Of a stretch of 64,000 nucleotides of DNA, positions 1 through 14,300 are shown in pieces; within the stretch, counting starts at the first letter, position 1, and each line of letters starts with the position of its first letter. Where the stretch lies: assembly GCA_965153455.1 (NCBI GenBank), contig OZ234504.1:9982001-10046000 (forward strand), in the 5' to 3' direction. The notes under the pieces were generated by a model. It saw only the letters and a list, made by a program, of their open reading frames with translations. It did not search any database and was not told the origin of the DNA. Source of the DNA: Sphagnum compactum. Its lineage: Eukaryota; Bryophyta; Sphagnopsida; Sphagnales. A program made the position numbers and the translations under genes.

Positions 1-1659
1 TTGTTACTAAAAATACTTATAGTTGCCCCCATATGTCAACATGTTTTTTAAAAATCTTTTTTGAATAATTATGATTTTTTTAAAATAAAATTTTCCAAAT
101 TATGTGTTTAATCTTTTTAAATGATCGTAATTTCAAACCATACCAAAATATGCTAGCTATTTTAACTTTAGTTTCTTGTATCATAAGTTACAATTTTGTT
201 TATATGCAATGCACATTACACCCCATTTACATGTGATAAAAGACTCTTGAAACTTTTTAAAATATTTTTTCCCGCCGAAATAATCTATTAAAAGATTCCT
301 TAGTTACTCTTTTGTAAAATTGTCTTTATCTAAACAAATATTGTCCAAATTCAAAAGTCCTTTACTAGAACCAACATTTGAAAATTTTTTCTAATTTTTT
401 TCTAATTTTGAATTTTATTAACATTTATGTTAATCATTTAACACACCTTCTCACGATTAACATGGCAATAAAGTGTCACAACATAAACATATGTAGAGAA
501 TTGCAATTTTGACAATTGTTCAATATGATTTTTGGCTCATTTGATCATGATTTGACCCAATTAACACTTCATCATTACGGGTTGAATAATCCAATTAAAC
601 AAATGAAAATTCTATGGAATTTTTTTTCCAAAATTTTTAGTTAAAATTATAAGAAATAAAACACATAGCCAAATAAAAAGAAGTACATGATTAAAATAAA
701 CTTACAATTCATGTCGCACCTTGCCAAGTGAAAATTTGTGATTTTCTTGAATTTGCTCAATAGTCTACATTTAAACACCAAGATTCTCAATATATTTAGA
801 TAATCATTCATCATGTATTAAAATTTAATCTTTTTTTTTGTTTTTATGGTAGAAAGGATTTACTTGAAAGTCACCAAGTGACAAACGTTGAAATAAACAT
901 CGGCCTACCAAACCGCATACCTACAAAAGCATTCATTTAATTTTCTTACAATAAAATAAATGTCAATACCCATATTTTAATTTCAAAGTGATTACATGTT
1001 CACAAGTCAAAATGCGAGAATTGAATCATTAATAAAAACCCAATCCAAATGAAATAAACTTTGAAAACCAAGTTTCACATTTTGTGAATATTTGAGAAAT
1101 TAGTATGGAATGGATGTCCAACCTCTACACCACATAGAAATAAATATGCCCAACACACTTGTGACAAAAATTTGTCAACCTGAATAAAACATGAAAGCAA
1201 AAGACAAATGGTCATTCTTGCAATATGTATCCAAATAATTTTACAAGAGTTTTATGACATTATTTGGAATGGACTCAATTATGATATATATATATATATA
1301 TATAAGGATAATGAACTAAGATGCAAGACTTGAAGAAATAGGGCAAAAAACTTACAACATCTAATGTGAATCGTGTCTCTTTAAAACTTGCCAAAACATT
1401 TGACCTCTATTTGTACAATCCACATGCACAATCACATGTGTAAATATTGGATTTCTTTTCAAACACAAAACAAATCAATCATTGTGTAGATTAAGATTGG
1501 AAAGGTTTTCTTTGGATTTGGTTTTGAAATATGAAAAACCTTATCAAAACACTTATGAACATTTTTTGTTTCCCTTTTTTTGTGCATGATCCAACAAAGT
1601 ATCACATGAAAATGACTACATAATTAAATGGTTCATACAAGCATTTAAAAAGCCATGCA
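1..1659. other. A+T-rich intergenic DNA
   Basis: No gene, RNA gene or intact mobile element is recognised here. The sequence is A+T-rich with long A and T runs and few CG dinucleotides, like the other gene-free parts of this window. The only simple repeat is the AT tract at 1284-1304. Confidence 0.6.
1284..1304. repeat. (AT)n microsatellite
   Basis: Uninterrupted alternating A and T over about 21 bases. Confidence 0.9.
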
Positions 1660-1707
1660 CTAAGTTGCATGACAATGATCTAATAAACAATGGACATGGG
1701 TCATTAC

Positions 1708-1971
1708 CTCCGCAATTACCGCTAGAGCAAAAACTCCAATGCCAAAAATTGAAATGCTCATGAGAACAATGTGACTAACATAACAACAAGGTAGGTTTGT
1801 GCCACCAATGCCAGTTATCCCAGCAACCATTGTTTCTATCCCAAGTATGATGAGTAACCTATTGCCAATTGAATTCAATGATTTATCCATTATTGGCAAC
1901 ACGTAAATTATTTGAAATAAAGTAACTTCTTTAAAACTAAGGCAATATAAGAAAAACAATATAAAGACCAA
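1708..1971 (-). pseudogene. exon-like ORF for a hydrophobic peptide, unidentified
   Basis: An open frame on the minus strand encodes a strongly hydrophobic peptide with two or three likely membrane segments, including a Gly/Ile-rich stretch (MVAGITGIGG) and a second one (LMSISIFGIGVFALAVIAE). After the codons for AVIAE comes a good splice donor (GAG then GTAATG, at 1707/1706), so this looks like one exon of a membrane-protein gene. No partner exon is seen in the surrounding A+T-rich DNA. I do not recognise the family. It could be an orphan exon, a gene relic or chance. Confidence 0.25.
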
Positions 1972-4900
1972 AATTCTTGATGCACAAATAATATGGTCTC
2001 GAAGGGTATTTTAATTGTTATTCCATTCTCCTTCAATTAAACTTGAAACTTTCGAATTTTGGATGCACATTTAACAACTCTATTATAATTCACAACAAAA
2101 TTATTCTTTAGAATGATTGTTACTTATGTTAAGAAATTGTATTTCAATGAACCTACTAGCCTTGTGGGGGGCTTTATGTGGCAAAGGCCCATTCAACCTA
2201 TCTACATTTGAATATTTTTACTTGTTTATCTTTATCCATTCAATTATTATAAATGTATGTGTTGGTGTCTTCTTTTGTCAATTCAACTCATTATTTTGTC
2301 TTTAAGTTTATAATGTAATAAATATAAAATAATGAAATATTTTCTAATAAATTACACATAATGGGTTGTCACCAAAAAAATTTAAAGGGTTTTTAAAATA
2401 TAAAAGTTACAAAAAATTACCATCCTGGGGAGAAACTTGGTTTGGGGTTTATTCCAAATGACATCACAATTGTCAAAGCACCACATATCTACAAATCAAT
2501 TAATAATATTATTATTATTACATTCAATGTTTAATAATATTATCTTGGACCTATTTATGCAATGTTAAGCAAACTGGAATTGCAATAGATTGAAGTGGGA
2601 ATGTGAGAAAACATCCAAAACAATCATAAATTTGATGAGTAATATATATGTATTTGGCTCATTATATTCAAATTAATTTTACAAATGATATAATAGTGTG
2701 ACCTTTCAATAACAAACAAATAAATCCCACTTTTCAAAAGCAAGCAATTCTTAATCATGTAAAAAAGAGGTTGAAAAGTATTTAATCATAGTATAGATCA
2801 TTTAGTAAACTATTTACCAAAAATTATGTGAATCTTTTGGGGTCAAAACTTAAGTGGACATGCATGATGCCCATATTATAATAGTTAAAAGTTTAGTATT
2901 TTATAATGGAGGAAATAGTTTTATAAGTTGAAAAGCCATTCGACAATGTTTCATTGGTAGTCAAAGAATTCATAAGTAGCCATTCTTTTAATGGAAATTT
3001 TTTTTCTTCCAAAAAGAGATATTAAAAATTTATAAATCATAGAAAAAAACGAATTGGAGGTTTTCAATCACAAAACGTTCAAAGAAAATATTAAAAATAG
3101 AAAAATCCCAATAAGTGGTTTTCAATGTGTAGCCAAAAATATTTTAAATGATTAAGAATCTATATTTCATATTTGCTTAATATCCGAATTTTCCTCAATC
3201 TTCCTAAGGATGATGGCCACTTTTTCTCCATATTCCTATTGATGATCACCACTTTGGCTACAAACAAAAATTCATAAAATAAACATATTCCCAAATTCAC
3301 GCAATATTTACAAATGCAATTATAATGGGGTCAGTGTCCCCAAAAACCCAAAGGCTTATGAATCTTGTTGGTTCAATGCCAATGGACATGGGTAAGGTAT
3401 GTGGGCCATGTACTCATTGCATGACCCCTATGTCAAGTACACCTTTAGATATATGTCATGTTATGACTTGTATTTATGTCTACCCCTAAAATATATTTGG
3501 GAAAAAAATGCAATCATGTCAATAACGATGAACTTCTAAATAACAAGATATGCTTTCATTTAATCCAAGCAATTTTGTGGTAGGTCATGTGTAATATTTG
3601 TTGACCCATGCATGAAAATGACCGAAAAGATCTTATATATTGAAAACAATTAACCACATAGTGAATATGATCAATTTTCCTCTTCAACATAGAAACAAAA
3701 TAAATGATGTAGAAAAATGTGAATCAACATCAATATAACACAATTCAAAATCTTGACATGTTCATGCCACTACCCAAGAAAATGGTTGTTAAGTATTCAT
3801 TTGGGTAATTGATGACTTGGAGGACCCTAGGTCACATAGCTTGGAATTAATGAGTTTATTTGTTATCCTTTGGTAATTTGCCAATAGGTATCTTTTAACA
3901 TGACCCATTTGTGAATTGAATTCACAACTATGTGCAACATCACTATAAAGTTTCAAGGGTTTTTATGGCCTATTCTAAAATGACATCAATTCAATTTAAT
4001 CATAATGAAGTTGAAGAACTATAACATTTTGAAGCTCCTTTGAATGTTAAGATTTGCCCAAACAACCTTCAATGAAGGATTGGTGGCCCTACAAGAGGAA
4101 AATTTTGTAACTCATTTCTCATTGATGAGACATGACATTGTTAACCATTATTTATATGTGAACAAATGCTCTTCCCTATGGAAAGTAATGTCCATCTAGT
4201 ATCAATGTACTTAAACAAATAAATAAAATGGTAATTTGATAATTAAAAAAACATTATTTCACAAGGTGTATGTTTTTCATTTGCTGAATGAAAACTCCCA
4301 AATTGCTTTCACCAAAATTGATGCATATAAAAGACCCATTCCATTTCTATAATGGAAACTTGTACAAAACTTGTCAACATGTAACCTTGGACAAATTAAA
4401 CTATTTGTTTTTTTCATAGTTGGAAATTGTATGGAATTCTAAAACATGACATCCAAATCACCAAAGTTTTATAATAAGTTGGTCTTTTTGGTCTCTTTAA
4501 CGTGGACCATAATTTGCATGGAAACATGGAATTTCAATAGAAAAACATGATAAACATGGAAATGTTTATTAAAATACAAATGCATATTCTTATATCAAGT
4601 AAAAGACACTTTCCTTTATAGGTTGAATCATGGTCAATGATAAAATTTTATTTAAAAAATCAATGAATGGACATTTTAATATTAAACAAAAAAAGTTTTT
4701 TTTTCCCCTAGAATTCAAATAACCAAGCAAACTTTTCAAAGATGGAGACAACTATAATGGACTACTATCAAACATTTGGTTAATTTCAAGGAATGTTGGG
4801 TGGGTTGATCTTCACATGACTCATTTCTTAGATGGCAAAATTCCTTGAAATTGTGGAAGGATTTGGATTTGAAACAAATATAACTACAAATTTGTTATAG

Positions 4901-6409
4901 GTCTCAAAAACCTCCTACCTCCTAGTCATGGAATTCCTTCTATTAAAACATCCATATTAAACCCAAATTTCAAAAACTTAATATTAAACCAAAGTTTCAA
5001 AGTTATTGAAAATTATACATATTCTAACTTCTGTTATTAAAATCTGAGATGTTAATTAATGATAGTTTACGACCATGTTCTAAAAAGAGTACAATATCAC
5101 CAAATGCTAGTTTCTTTAATTATTATTATTATTTTTTGTTGAATTGGGATTAAGACATGAACTAATGCATGTGTCACCAACAACTTTGGCATACAAATTT
5201 AGTTCATAAAATATCCCCAATTGGCAATTGGGCACATTCATAAATTTATACATGTCGTCATTTCTAATCTTGTTAACTAATGTATCCCATGTAATTTGAT
5301 AACTAATTTTAATTTGATTTTATCTTTATAGTGTGTGTGATTCATAGTTTACTCCCATATAACTCGTTTGGGAGCTTGAATTTGAATTTTAACTTTAATA
5401 AAATGTCATTTCACAAGTCCACATTATATTGTTCCAAGTTGACCTAACTCCTATAGTTGCCACCCATGTTTGACACTATAATGCAAAAATAACTAAATAA
5501 TATGGGCTACAAAATTATTAATGTACAATAAGTTGCTTTTTTGGTTTTAAGAAAAAAACTGTCTAAATTATTGCATGCAATATATTGGTAATTGCAAAGG
5601 TTAAAAAGTGAAAGGAGATTTGAGGTGAGAATGCAATATGTATGAGGAGAACTCGTTTTCACCCACCACCACAATCAGGCGTGACCCAAGCATTATGATA
5701 CCCATTTATCAGAAAACAAATTTGCATTTGAATGCATTCATAATGCACATTCTTTTTCATTTAAGCCAACAACTTAAAGGAATTGGACCCATGACAATTT
5801 TCTCTTGTAGTTATAAACCAATAACACAATTTTCATCAAAGTGCATCGAGAATCATTTAAAATTTGCATTTGTTTGATTTTACCAACCTAAATACAATAT
5901 AAGATCATATTCTCAACATCATACATCGCTCTTGTGGCTTATAGACATAAATAATGTAACATTGAATCGGCTTTAAAAGAAACATGAAAGTGACATACTT
6001 CATCTCAATGTTTCAAGCTTATGAAAAGTTGAAGTGAAAGAAAAACAAGTCCACAATCCCCAAAATGGAAACATGTAATGAAGATCATACAACTAAACAC
6101 AAATACAAAAGTTTCATAAGACTGTGTGCATTTAGTTTGAAATATTTTTACAAACAATAATAAAACTAACAATGATACACATGTTTAATTGTAGAATTAT
6201 ACATTTGCTCAACAAATAAATATATATGAAAATGGCTTTCAAGAGATGATATTGCATACTAGTATGAATGAATTGATGAATTTGAGGGCAATCCATAACG
6301 TTCTATTCGTAATTGATCTTCGTGTTTGATGAACAAGAGGCATGTTGCAATCACTTGGCTTGTAATTAGTTTATCAAATTATTCAATTGCCATAATTTAA
6401 ATGTAAGAA

Positions 6410-6444
<35 letters not shown>

Positions 6445-7959
6445 TATGAAATTCGATAACAAATCAAAATGAATATTGACAAGTATGTATGCAATAGAAC
6501 ATTCAACATGAATTTCTACAATATTGACAAATGTGTATAAATAAAAAGAACCATTAACAATCACTAATCTTTGTGGCAACAAATTGATGAATACCAAAAC
6601 ATGGTGAAGATTATGTTCCCAATATAGTTCAAATGAAATTTATATGATGTGTTTAGTTAGTGAAGGTACAAGAGGAAGATGATTGAAAACTTGGAATTGA
6701 TTTCAAATTCAACCTATACCACAAGTGACCTGATGAATAACATTAACAAACATTGACAATTAAAATAGAAGAAGAAGAAATAAGCTTTTAGTGGGTACCA
6801 AAGGAGATAAAATTCCATGTGAAACCAAAATGTAAGCAATTAGCATTTTCCAAGTAGAAGTGATAAAAATCTAAAAAATAGAGCATGTTTCCTTTGTTAA
6901 TAGTAGTTCCTTTGAATTCTTGTAAGTAACAACTTAATTTTACTTGACAAAGATGAAAATGATCTTTTGTAGTGGGTCACTAACCAATGTAATTAATACC
7001 CATGTATTCAACATTTGTTTACCACCCTAATATTGAAGCACTTATCACCAATCATTGACCCATCACCAAAAATTCAAAACAATGTTGTTGAAGGTTTGTA
7101 TTGTGTGGTTTTTGTCCATTATCAAACAAAGGTCCCATATCCATCTCTTTGCCATAGATGAATAAAAAGGATGATGTGCACCATGTATGTGGTAACATGC
7201 ATGTGTAAAGAAGGGCAATGGACACATTTCTCACCCACTTTTGAATTTAGGAAAACATTTTGGTTTCCCCATTGTAATCATATTTGATTTAATTGGACCT
7301 TGCTTCCTAAGGAAATTTAGATAATTAGAAAAAACCTTCCTTAACTTAGTTTAATGTTTTTTCTCAATGTAGCCAAAGTGGCGAGCCTCCCAAAATAAAA
7401 GCCAAATTTGTTATATACCAGATATGAAAGTTATTTTTAAAAATGGGACCCTTTTTATATTCTTGGTTATCTATTGAAACATATCATAAAACAATGTCAA
7501 AGTATTTATTAGAAATTTGGCAAATACGGGGCCCATTTTTCAATGAATTATTTTGTATGAGGTCAAAATCGTATTTTTCAGGTTGAAATTTGGTGAATAC
7601 TTAAATGTTGGACAAGTATTTGATTTTGTCAATAATTGTCAATTTTGATCATATCATCAATATTTGAAAACCAAAGAACCACCAGTTTTAGTTTGGACAA
7701 AGAATCAAATTGAAAGAACCACATGTTACGGTTATATAAAAAACCTCAAAAAAACACACAAGTGGATTCCATGAAAGAACTGAAATTTATAAAAGGTGGT
7801 TATTTAATTTCCTTAAAAAAAAATTGGGAAAATTGTGGTTAGTACCTATATTAGAATCGATTTTTTGATTTGTTTTGAGATCCATGGTTATGAACCTTAA
7901 AAACCACCTTTGTAACTATGGATCTGTGTTTTTTTTTAATAACTGCCCAACACTGAGAT
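1972..7959. other. A+T-rich intergenic DNA
   Basis: About 6 kb without a recognisable gene. Short ORFs occur (for example 2117-2305 and 5638-5877), but none has protein-like composition or a known motif. Apart from the CA microsatellite at 6411-6442, I see no organised repeat. Confidence 0.6.
6411..6442. repeat. (CA)n microsatellite
   Basis: Sixteen uninterrupted CA units. On the minus strand they produce a spurious Val-Cys repeat ORF. Confidence 0.95.
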
Positions 7960-8928
7960 ACTTTGATAGTAAAACAAGGGGTGTGTCACACTGTTGACAC
8001 GCCCCCAAACTCCTTAGAAGACCCAAGTGTGGGTCCTATAGTGAAACAATGGAAAAACAAAAAAGTTGGGGCACGTTCATTAATTCACAACATTTCAGGG
8101 GTAAGAGGCATGTTGGAGCTCCGGGATGGGACTAAAATGAATTCACAAACAAAAGTTCAAGATGAAATCAACTTGCACAACCAAGAAAAGAAGGCGGTTA
8201 ATGCAAGTTGAATGGAAGTGATGCAATGGACTTAATAAGGACAACCTTAAGCACAAGTTTTACACGATTCACAACCTTTGGGAGGAGGCATCACTCCCCT
8301 CCCTATAATATATTTTATGCCTTTTTGTGAGGAACAAAATCCAAATGTCATTTTTTCCTAGGATTCTTAAGTAAGAGTCCCAAAACTTGGACTTTTGTTG
8401 TCCCAAAACTTTGGACGTTCATATCTTTCTCAAATCAAATATTTTTGAAAAATGCGAGGACAATATCTTGTAACCTTCAAAAGGATCTTTCCAATAGTGT
8501 ATATATAACATGCCCCAATCAGAGTTCATTTGACCCCTGTTTTTAAAGTGTTTATGGTCGGGAGTCAAATTCCCAATTTGACTTCTACCTCTTCTTTTGA
8601 TCACAATTCATGCAAATCAGATCTAAATGAACAATGTGATGGCACTTTAAGCATCTACGTTTCAAGACCTTTCCAATGCTATCATAGGGGTCCAATTTGA
8701 TGTTTTTTTGCCTTTCCAACAAAGGTTCTGAACATTCACGACTTTCGCACGAATGTAATTCCCAAAATAAGAGTGCACTTGAAAGTCATTGGGCTTATCC
8801 TTGCACTCTCCCCCATTTGTGAGAGTGTGTTTCACCCTTAAACACATTTTCTTGGCCTCATGGGCCTTTGCATTTCACATTTAATTGCGAACCCAATGTT
8901 AGGGTTACGACATTGTGGCGTTGACATT
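7960..8928. other. less A+T-rich intergenic block, unidentified
   Basis: Base composition is clearly less A+T-rich than on either side. The block contains ORFs of 60-82 codons on both strands (7963-8211 +, 8419-8604 -, 8662-8847 -). None has a recognisable domain. It ends where the repeat at 8929-9157 begins. It may be a decayed transposable-element body, but nothing in it proves that. Confidence 0.35.
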
Positions 8929-9157
8929 TACATTAAAAATATATATTAAGGTAAAAGAAGAATTATGAAAACTCAAATATTTCACCATGCAAATATATAA
9001 TCTTCAAAAAATCCTCTAAATGAAACCAAAATCCTTCGAAATGTTATAATTCTATAATTAATTTCAAGTTTCAACACAAGCCGAAATTATCATCTTTCAA
9101 AAATCTTCATAATAAAAATAAACCTATTATTACTTAGGGGCCAAAATCCTTAAAGCT
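8929..9157 (-). repeat. dispersed repeat, inverted copy of 22880-23123
   Basis: The reverse complement of 22880-23123 lines up with this segment nearly end to end with scattered substitutions and small indels. Shared words include AATTATGAAAACTCAAA, ATTTCACCAT and ACCAAAATCCTT. Similarity stops sharply at 9157 and fades around 8905-8929. The two copies are about 14 kb apart in opposite orientations and flank DDB1. The class is unknown; it could be a MITE or part of a solo LTR. Confidence 0.8.
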
Positions 9158-10560
9158 ATTATATTCTATAATGAATTTAAACATAATATCCTTGCCTTGG
9201 TAGGCAAGGTAAAAAATCATCGTTTAAAGTTCCCTTGTACAAATGTTTAAAAATCAACTCATCATTTCAAATTTCATTACCATGTGCTATCAAGTAATCA
9301 CATTTGGTGGTTCTCGGGGACCATTTCTTATGCAATTAACTTATCAATATTAATTTTGAACTAGCCACAAAAATCTTATCCATTATATTTTTCTATGAAA
9401 TTTGAAAAATTCCCTTATTGTTCATTCCTTTTATTGCATAATGATTAAATGTGTGAAAATGCAACACTAATATGATAAAAGGATTTTTATTATAAATTTC
9501 CTTACATTTTCAAGGCAATTTTGTTTTTTGAGGCAAAATTTCGCATTCTGGTGACCCAAACAATTAGAAATTTTTATTTATAAATTTCAAACTTAAAACA
9601 ATTGCTGAAAAAAATTGCCAAACTTTCGAAACCACAAAATTGAAGGGTGAAAAAAAAAAAAAAAAAAAAGAATAAGAAAGAACAACCCTTAGTTCATAGG
9701 AAAATGGATTGGTGATTAAGTTATGTAAAATACTTATGTTAAGGGGCCTTACATCACAATGACCATTAATTTCATAATTTAGATTCATTAGAAAGCAAAG
9801 CAATGTTTTGGGTTTCAATTTCTCACAACATTTGCATCAATGTCTTGTGGGTTGTTCAATATTATTTTTTGGGCGAATTTTTGCAACTGGGTAAATATTT
9901 TTTTCTGAAAATGAACAAGAAAAATATGGTTTCAACATGTATAAAGGATTTCCCATGGAAAAAAATGCCCAAATTAGCCAGATTATTATTATTATTTTTT
10001 TTTCAGATTGCCAGATCTTTATGATAAGTTCCAGTAGGTAGCCAAGAAAATAGAAAGATTCTGTTTTTTTTTCTACTTTCATATCTAGTTTGTAGCCAAT
10101 TCTGGCTAAAGTTATCTTCTGAACAATCACCCCTACAAAGCCTTTTTCTTTCACTTTCTGTTCCATTATCACTTTGCCACCAAGCGTTTTTGTTCCACTT
10201 TTGGTTTCTTTATCCAATCGCCTCACATGCTTCATGCCTAGTTGCACACACAAAAGGGCAATGTGGGCTAAATGTCCATGAATGAAGTTCCTTTGTGTTC
10301 CCCACTTATTTGTTTGATTGTTGTTTGCAAAGCACAATTTTGCAAGGAAAAAAAAAAGACAAAACAAAAACCAATCAAAATGAAAGTGAAAGCATAAAAT
10401 TGACAAGAGAAAAGTTTACACAAATTGTGATCGTTATAACCATTGCCGCCCCTTGTGCATTCCTGGTATGACATGGAAATTTGTGAGAAACAAGTCCATT
10501 CATGGGATGACATGGAAATCATATGAAACAAAAAGGATTCAACATGTTTGAAACCTGTGA
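9158..10560. other. A+T-rich intergenic DNA 3' of DDB1
   Basis: No gene recognised. It holds a poly-A run at 9651-9669, a small perfect hairpin at 9190-9209 (CCTTGCC, 6-base loop, GGCAAGG), and a short direct repeat ATGACATGGAAAT near 10468 and 10508. The ORFs at 9837-10406 (-) and 10268-10531 (-) have low-complexity Phe/Lys-rich products and look non-coding. Confidence 0.5.
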
Positions 10561-11367
10561 GAGATGCATAGAAAACAAATACAGCTTTATATTTCCTTCA
10601 AAATGTGCAGGGCTGAGCTTCAAAAGTTCTTTTGGCATATCCACCTTGATGTGGCCACAATTCAACCTGCACAATATATGCTTACTTGTGCATTAGGGAA
10701 ATATCTTGCTGCACAAAGTAGCAGCAAATGTATGGCACTCAAGACATCTCATGATAATGAACATTAATGTCACCCAGCTTCAACATAAGCAAGTCAAACA
10801 GAAATTAGAAATGCCAACATTGCTATGCCCAGTTATTTCACGAAGTATGGTACCAAAAAGGAATGACGAAAAAAAAAGAAGGTGAAAAGCATGGTGCATA
10901 TACCAAGGTCAAGAGATTGTTTCCAAAGAGTGGGGTTGAAGATCCTTTCTTGGAAAAGCAGATTCCAGCCCGTTGCAGTTCTCCTTCCTCAACCAGTGTG
11001 TAGCACAGCAAGGGTGGAGGTTGCTATAGAACCATCCATGTTAACTCCAAAATTGAGAGCAAAGGAGCCTCAAACAGACGAGACCTATCATCCTCGGATG
11101 GGTGAATCCTGTAGCCTTTAACTATCAAGAAAGTTGGATACTTGACAACTTAAGAGCGAATCCTTTCAAAGCTTTTGCCACAGTTGCGGCAGGAATGCAA
11201 TCCAAATTTTCCAGTTTAAGTCCAAGTCGAATATCAGAAAGGGCTCACCTTGTCTTGGGTTCAAAGCTAAGCAAGGCTAGGCCCAAGATAAGTGGTAAAA
11301 CTATCAAGGTATGTCACAACAGTCCACCATGGAGTAAACAAGACTCTAGAGGCTCTACAGTATGTGA
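10561..11367 (-). other. DDB1 3' untranslated and flanking region
   Basis: This lies directly downstream of the DDB1 stop codon and is less A+T-rich than the intergenic DNA beyond it, as expected for a transcribed 3' part. No canonical AATAAA was seen on the minus strand in the first 800 bases, so the transcript end is not placed. The plus-strand ORFs at 10882-11121 and 11102-11554 are shadows and have no family resemblance. Confidence 0.45.
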
Positions 11368-14300
11368 TCAATGTAACCTTGTCAGCTCCTCCACCCGCTT
11401 GCAAAGTTCTTCCACGGGGACATCCAATGAAATGGCTATGTCCTCCATACGGTTTCTACTCAAATCTAGGAAAGATTCAATCAAATCTCCATCCAGGAAA
11501 TTGCGGGCATCAACAGTTTTCCTCTCATTACAAAAAGAACGCCATTGCTCATGACTCAAGCCCCCAACCCCCTTTATGACCTTCACCAAACATTGCTGCA
11601 GTTTGTGCAAGAAGAGGAACTGCTCTTGTGGAAGAGAGGCAACTACACCAATCACTCCATTCACAGTTCCAAAAATCACAGTTGGAATTTGGCTGGCCTC
11701 ACTGTCTGGCAGCCGCATCACCAATGAACCATGTCGAAAACGATTCACAAATTCCCCAAGATGATATTCTCCCACAACTTCAAGGCGACCCCTCTCCTCA
11801 TCTGTTGCAGCATCACTGTTCTTTCTCACTGTGAAAAGGTTGAAACTATTTTCTGCTCCTAGGTATGTGTCATCATCCAGGATTTCAACTGCTGTCATCC
11901 AATTTGCATTGTAGTCACGTGCACGCTCCTCCATTGCACCCTCCTCAGGCTGCAAGATTGAACCAACTTCCTCTGTCAGAACTTCACTAATATCTGGTTT
12001 GGAACCCTCCCAGTTGTTCACTTACATATCTATGAGATTGCTGAGAAAACTCCACAACAACACTTGAAGGTAGTTCTTCTGTCAGTTTCAGAACTAACAC
12101 ATAAGAATCAGTGCAATTAAAACCTTATGAGTGTTACTCACAAAGTGTCAGACGATCACCCTCATCACGAACAGCAGTGAGGACCTGGCATGAGTTCCCA
12201 CTGACTTCATTGGTGCATGATGGTGGGGTGTAGATAAGAACAAAAATCAAGCCAGAAATTTGGTCAAACCACTATACAAACATCTGTGTCCTGATTTTCT
12301 GTTACATTTCCTGAATCAACAGGAAGACCCTGTTGTGATGTTGGCTAGCAGCCAAGAGACAGTGCTAATCAGAATAGTCAGCAGCATCCTTGCTCAAGCT
12401 GCAACAAGCTTGTGAGGGTAAGCTTCATTCCATTTGAGCTTGTCACTGTACAAGCACGCACCTAAGCCTGAGACATAGAGAGGCCTACATAGGGAGTTAG
12501 TGGATGGGGCTTCCGGTGCCCTGAACACATCCTTTAAGCAAAACACTTGTGACTACTTGGATGCAGAATAATCTGTCAAAGCTACTGGAAATAATATCTA
12601 TGAGATTGCAAAGAAAGCTCGACAATGACATTTGAAGGTAACCATCCTGTCTGTTCCAGCACAACCAAGACTAACGCACAAAGAACAAGCATGGTCATTA
12701 CACTATAAGCATAAGTTCTAGTGTCCCTCCCAGTTCTTTACAAAGGCTAACAAGGCAGGATTAGCTTTCATGACACCAAGGTTGAATAGAAAGCTTGCAA
12801 ATAACAGAAGTTGAGAATTTTGAAAATGCTTATATCTACCAGAAGATAGCAGACAAACTGCCCATGACCCTTTCAAAAACTCCTACGTAAAACCATGACC
12901 ATTATCAGGTTCTGTTGAAACTACATCTAAATTATAGTGCCAATTTTGTGTGTGTTGACCAAGACTGAACAGAACCCCAACCTCATAGCCAATACCATTG
13001 TGTATCAATGGAGTCATTCTACAAATTCTCAAAATTGCAGAGATGCAATGCCAAATCCAGCTTTGTTACAAAATGTAAATTAAGGCACCCAAGTGCTGGA
13101 CACTTTAGGAGGTATGGTATGAAGGTGGGTCTGCAAAGGCATGAAAAGAACTCAACCTTGTAGATGAGGAGAGAGATGGACTTCATCAGGTCTCCCACGA
13201 CAATGAAATCACCACGTGACTGTACATAGAGAGCCAAGATATGGCCATGATGAGATGATTCATACTGCAACTCCCGGGCACCATCTTCCCGGAGTGTCCA
13301 CTTGTACAACTGTATCTTCTGATTTATCCCTGCCAGCAGCTTTCCATTGAATGCATTAAGGTTATACACAGCTCCTTTGGCCTCTTTCTCTGTCACCAGC
13401 TGCAGCTTGCCATCTTCAACAATGAACACGAGTATTCTCCCCTGTGCAAATTTGAGCACTTAGTTCAGCAACTCACATCAAACATTTTTAGGGCTGAAAT
13501 GAAGCCAAAACAAATAAAGCAATGGCAGATGAAGACTTTATTGCACAAGACACATCACTGTGAACACAATCAAAAGAACATGATTCAGAAATATCTGTAG
13601 GACAATAACGAACATATACAGTAAATTTGCATAAAGATGAAAAGCAATATTGACAACAATATTCACACAAAAAAGAGAAATAAGATATAAAGCAGACCTT
13701 GCTGGGCTCACTTTCCTCTGGTAGAGCATATGCAGTCCCAACACAATAGTATGCATTGAAATCATCCGTAAATGAGCAAGTAATAATAGAACACCCATTT
13801 TCATAGGGATCCAGCGCAAATGATGAAATGATTTCAAATGTCTGGTCGTCAATTAAGCGTACATAGTGGGTTTCCATATCTTCCCCATTTGAGCCTGAAG
13901 GAGAGTATTTGGCAGAGCAGATTGCAAATGTACGAGAATGTTCTTGGTGGCTGATCCGGCATGGATGCTCACCAAGAGGGACTGTACGGATATGGAGCTT
14001 CTGAATGTCATCAATTGTGCCAATTGTGAGCTCTCCTTCCTTACCAATTGCCAAGCTGAACAAAATACACAGAAGATGTGTTTTTCTCAGGACATACAAA
14101 CCCTCACCCATACCTTCTTCCTCCATCTCTTTTAGCTTTCAGCAATTTTTAAAGATCACACCTACTAAACCAGGACAAAGGATCCACTCTAAGAAAAGGA
14201 TGAATATACTCTACCATCTGATGCAAAGAAGAACAAAAATGCAAGTGGCAAGGGAATGTACAGAGAGTGTAGAAAACCAACCTATCTGGAAATGATGCAG

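Noticed and set aside
9837-10531. Long minus-strand ORFs of 189 and 87 codons
   Set aside because: Low-complexity Phe/Lys-rich translation, no motif and no support from neighbours; probably chance in A+T-rich DNA.
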